Assembly (NCBI GenBank): GCA_029556615.1
Contig: JAKQDD010000046.1
Coordinates: 1 to 64,000 of the forward strand
From: Verrucomicrobiota bacterium
GTDB lineage: Bacteria; Verrucomicrobiota; Verrucomicrobiia; Limisphaerales; J093
Length of the DNA stretch: 64,000 nt
Direction of reading: 5' to 3'
The notes under the pieces are model-generated. The model was not told the origin of the DNA. It saw only the letters and a program-made list of their open reading frames with translations, and searched no databases. The translations under genes and the position numbers were made by a program. Below are positions 62,218 through 64,000 of the stretch, in pieces (position 1 is the stretch's first letter; the number at the start of each line of letters is the position of its first letter).

Positions 62218-63348
62218 TCAGGCACGGAAGAACCGTGCCGCCAGCCCATTCGCCGCCAAGCCAAAGCCGGCCAGCATCGCCAGCGGGAGCGTGGCGTCCG
62301 CCAACCCGCCGCCGAAGGTGATGAGCCGGTTCAAGGCGTCCATCGCCCAGCCGGTCGGGATGCTGTGGGCCAGGATCCGGGCGAAATCGGGCACGACTTC
62401 CAGCGGCCACCAGCAGCCGCCGAGCGCGGCCATCACCAGGCTGGCCAGGAGGCAGATGCCGATGACCTTGTCCTCGGCGCGCACCAGCGAGCCGACGAGC
62501 ACGCCCAGCGACGACGCCACCCAGGAGTAGACCAGCATCACCACGACGATGCCGCCGAGGGAGTCGCCGAAGTTGACGTGGAACAGGAATCGCCCGGCGA
62601 GCAGCAGAACCGCCACTTGCACTGCCGCCAGCAGCATCAGGCCGTAAACCTTGCCGGCGATGAGCGCGCTCCGGCTCATGGGATGCACCGTCAGTCGCCG
62701 CAGGACGCCGGACTGTCGCTCGCTCGCGACCGTGGTGCCGCCGAAGATGAGCAGGTTCATCAACACATACATCACCAGCACGCCGGGCAGCGAGAAGTTG
62801 AAGCCGGCCGGGATCGGCTTGCGGCCCGCGTGACGGGTCCGCAGCTCGACCGCCGGCGGGCGCTGTTGCAGCGCGCGGACGGCGTCGGCGGTCGGCGGGG
62901 CGTTGGCGTCCGCGGTGCCGAGTTCGATGAGATCGGAGTTGAGAGCGATCAGCGCGCGGACCACGCGCAGCTCGACCAGCGCCGCGGCGGCATCGCCGGA
63001 GCCGGCCACGCTGAAGAACTCGACGGTGCCCTGTCTGCCGGAGAGGATGTTGGCTGAGAAGTCGGGGGGAACGCGCACGCCGCGGCGAGCGTCGGCGGCG
63101 TTGGTCGGCGCGAGAATTCGCAGGCCCTGGGCCCCGAGCGCGTCCAGGAAGCTCGCGCCCAGGAAGCCGGTGTCGTGATTCTCGACCAGCACCGCCGGGC
63201 TGGCGCTGGCGGGGCCGCCGGGACCACGATTGGCAAAGCCCATGAAATAGACGAACATCACCGGCACCGCGAAGAGCCAGATGAGCGAGGAGCGGTTGCG
63301 GAGAAACAGCCGCAGGTCGTTGTGGCCGATGAGGAGTGCTGCGTTCAT
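62218..63348 (-). CDS. ABC-2 type transporter permease
   Basis: 376 residues from ATG 63348. An N-terminal helix (IWLFAVPVMFVYFMGF) is followed by a large extracytoplasmic region (about 45-170) and five C-terminal helices (about 185-370), with MNLLIFGGTTVASERQSGVLRRL as the cytoplasmic coupling segment. It matches ABC-2 permeases of the multidrug/lipid export type. The ATP-binding subunit must lie outside the window. The start overlaps the upstream permease stop by one base. Confidence 0.88.
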   Translation of the reverse strand: MNAALLIGHNDLRLFLRNRSSLIWLFAVPVMFVYFMGFANRGPGGPASASPAVLVENHDTGFLGASFLDALGAQGLRILAPTNAADARRGVRVPPDFSANILSGRQGTVEFFSVAGSGDAAAALVELRVVRALIALNSDLIELGTADANAPPTADAVRALQQRPPAVELRTRHAGRKPIPAGFNFSLPGVLVMYVLMNLLIFGGTTVASERQSGVLRRLTVHPMSRSALIAGKVYGLMLLAAVQVAVLLLAGRFLFHVNFGDSLGGIVVVMLVYSWVASSLGVLVGSLVRAEDKVIGICLLASLVMAALGGCWWPLEVVPDFARILAHSIPTGWAMDALNRLITFGGGLADATLPLAMLAGFGLAANGLAARFFRA

Positions 63349-64000
63349 CAGGCCATCGCGTTGCGGCGGAGCCGGCGGCGGAACAGCCACGCTGCCAGCA
63401 ACGTCAGCAGGACGCCGAGCGCCGCGAGCTTCACGGCGGCGAGCGGCCAGGGAGCCGAGCCCGCGCCACCGGACTGCGTCCCGCGCACGCCTTCGATGAA
63501 CCACGCCGGCGGCAGCAGCGGCGTGACGTGATAGCGCAGGAAATCCGGCAGCGCGTTCGACGGAAACGCGCAGCCGCTGGCCAGGCCCAGCAGCATGACG
63601 CCGATGGTGTTGATGACTTCAGCGCCCCTCGCGCCGGCGACCAGCGCCGCGCTGCACGCCAGCAAGCCGCCGGCGAACACGGCAAGTGCGGCCGCGAGCA
63701 CGGCGAGGATCAGCGGGCTTGCCCATCGGATGCCGAAGATCGCGCCGCCGCCGCCGAGCAGGATGGCCGCGCCCACGAACACCATGAGGAACGTGAACAC
63801 CACCTTCGAGGCCACGAAGATCGCGGGCCCGGGCGGCAGGGTGCAGAAGCGCGAGAAGGTGCGCTGCTGCGCTTCGCACCGCAGATCGCGCATCGCGACG
63901 TCCGCCAGGAACAGCAGGAACATCGCGGCCAGGCCCGGCAGCAGGAAGGCAAAGATGTCCGCCATGGCGTTGCCCGCGGCGCCAAGGCCGGACTTGCCAG
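63348..64000 (-). CDS. ABC-2 type transporter permease (partial, N-terminus beyond the window)
   Basis: At least 217 residues; the frame is open to the window edge (upstream codons read GKSGLGAAGNA before the internal Met at 63965), so the true start lies beyond 64000. Visible features are five membrane helices and the coupling helix MRDLRCEAQQRTFSRFCTLP. It pairs with the next permease gene as the second half of a heteromeric ABC-2 exporter. Confidence 0.88.
   Translation of the reverse strand, partial: GKSGLGAAGNAMADIFAFLLPGLAAMFLLFLADVAMRDLRCEAQQRTFSRFCTLPPGPAIFVASKVVFTFLMVFVGAAILLGGGGAIFGIRWASPLILAVLAAALAVFAGGLLACSAALVAGARGAEVINTIGVMLLGLASGCAFPSNALPDFLRYHVTPLLPPAWFIEGVRGTQSGGAGSAPWPLAAVKLAALGVLLTLLAAWLFRRRLRRNAMA

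Noticed and set aside
1..64000. CRISPR arrays, tRNA or rRNA genes, transposases and integrases
   Set aside because: No regular spacer-repeat array, no tRNA cloverleaf, no rRNA core sequence and no DDE or tyrosine-recombinase protein motif was found.

Overview
The window is high-GC bacterial DNA that looks like a Verrucomicrobiota chromosome or metagenome contig. The lineage call is inference. It rests on a secreted type II pseudopilin with the '[19 protein letters not shown]' N-terminus, a Tat-exported sugar isomerase-like protein, a sialate O-acetylesterase, several secreted glycoside-hydrolase-like proteins, a DUF1573/cytochrome c fusion and paired SPFH membrane proteins. Genes are dense, often with 4-nt stop/start overlaps, and intergenic spaces carry short palindromic repeats. 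I see no rRNA, tRNA, CRISPR array, transposase or integrase.

Layout. (1) 1-8445: a complete phosphate-starvation cluster in one direction: outer-membrane porin, pstS, pstC, pstA, pstB, phoU, phoB, phoR. It is preceded by five PHO-box-like hexamers spaced exactly 11 bp apart. (2) 8529-13835: a yefM/yoeB toxin-antitoxin pair, a sugar isomerase-like protein, a sialate esterase, an ARPP-1-like protein and a Nif3-like protein. (3) 13927-21953: biosynthetic arginine decarboxylase, a membrane protein, a GlmU-like hexapeptide acyltransferase, a DinG-type helicase, and an ExbB/ExbD/TonB-like/zinc-ribbon operon. Two copies of an ~85-bp inverted-repeat element supply the stop codons of two of these genes.

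(4) 22040-37596, about 15.5 kb, is the most unusual region. A tightly packed leftward operon encodes a MoxR-like AAA+ ATPase, a vWA-domain protein, a beta-propeller-like protein and two large proteins of unknown function. This matches the logic of the MoxR-vWA-beta-propeller (bpX) ternary systems proposed to act in biological conflict. Divergent from it run a sigma-70-like protein, a zinc-finger anti-sigma-like protein and a 1514-residue giant. The giant combines a Lon-type (S16) Ser-Lys peptidase domain, a NACHT/STAND-like NTPase domain and a long helical-repeat C-terminus. The Lon-like segment aligns without gaps to the E. coli Lon active site, and the Ser-Lys spacing is the same (43 residues). 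I infer a regulated protease-armed NTPase system; this is untested.

(5) 37744-46802: comEC, a vapBC pair bracketed by a 51-bp direct repeat derived from the comEC 3' end, an ECF sigma factor operon, small unknown proteins and a Ski2-like helicase. (6) 46834-64000: two secreted glycoside-hydrolase-like proteins, an SPFH pair, a frameshifted hydrolase remnant, a pseudopilin, a polytopic membrane protein, a DUF1573/cytochrome c protein, an STN-like/subtilisin fusion, a DUF5060-type glycoside hydrolase and two ABC-2 permeases, the last cut by the window end.
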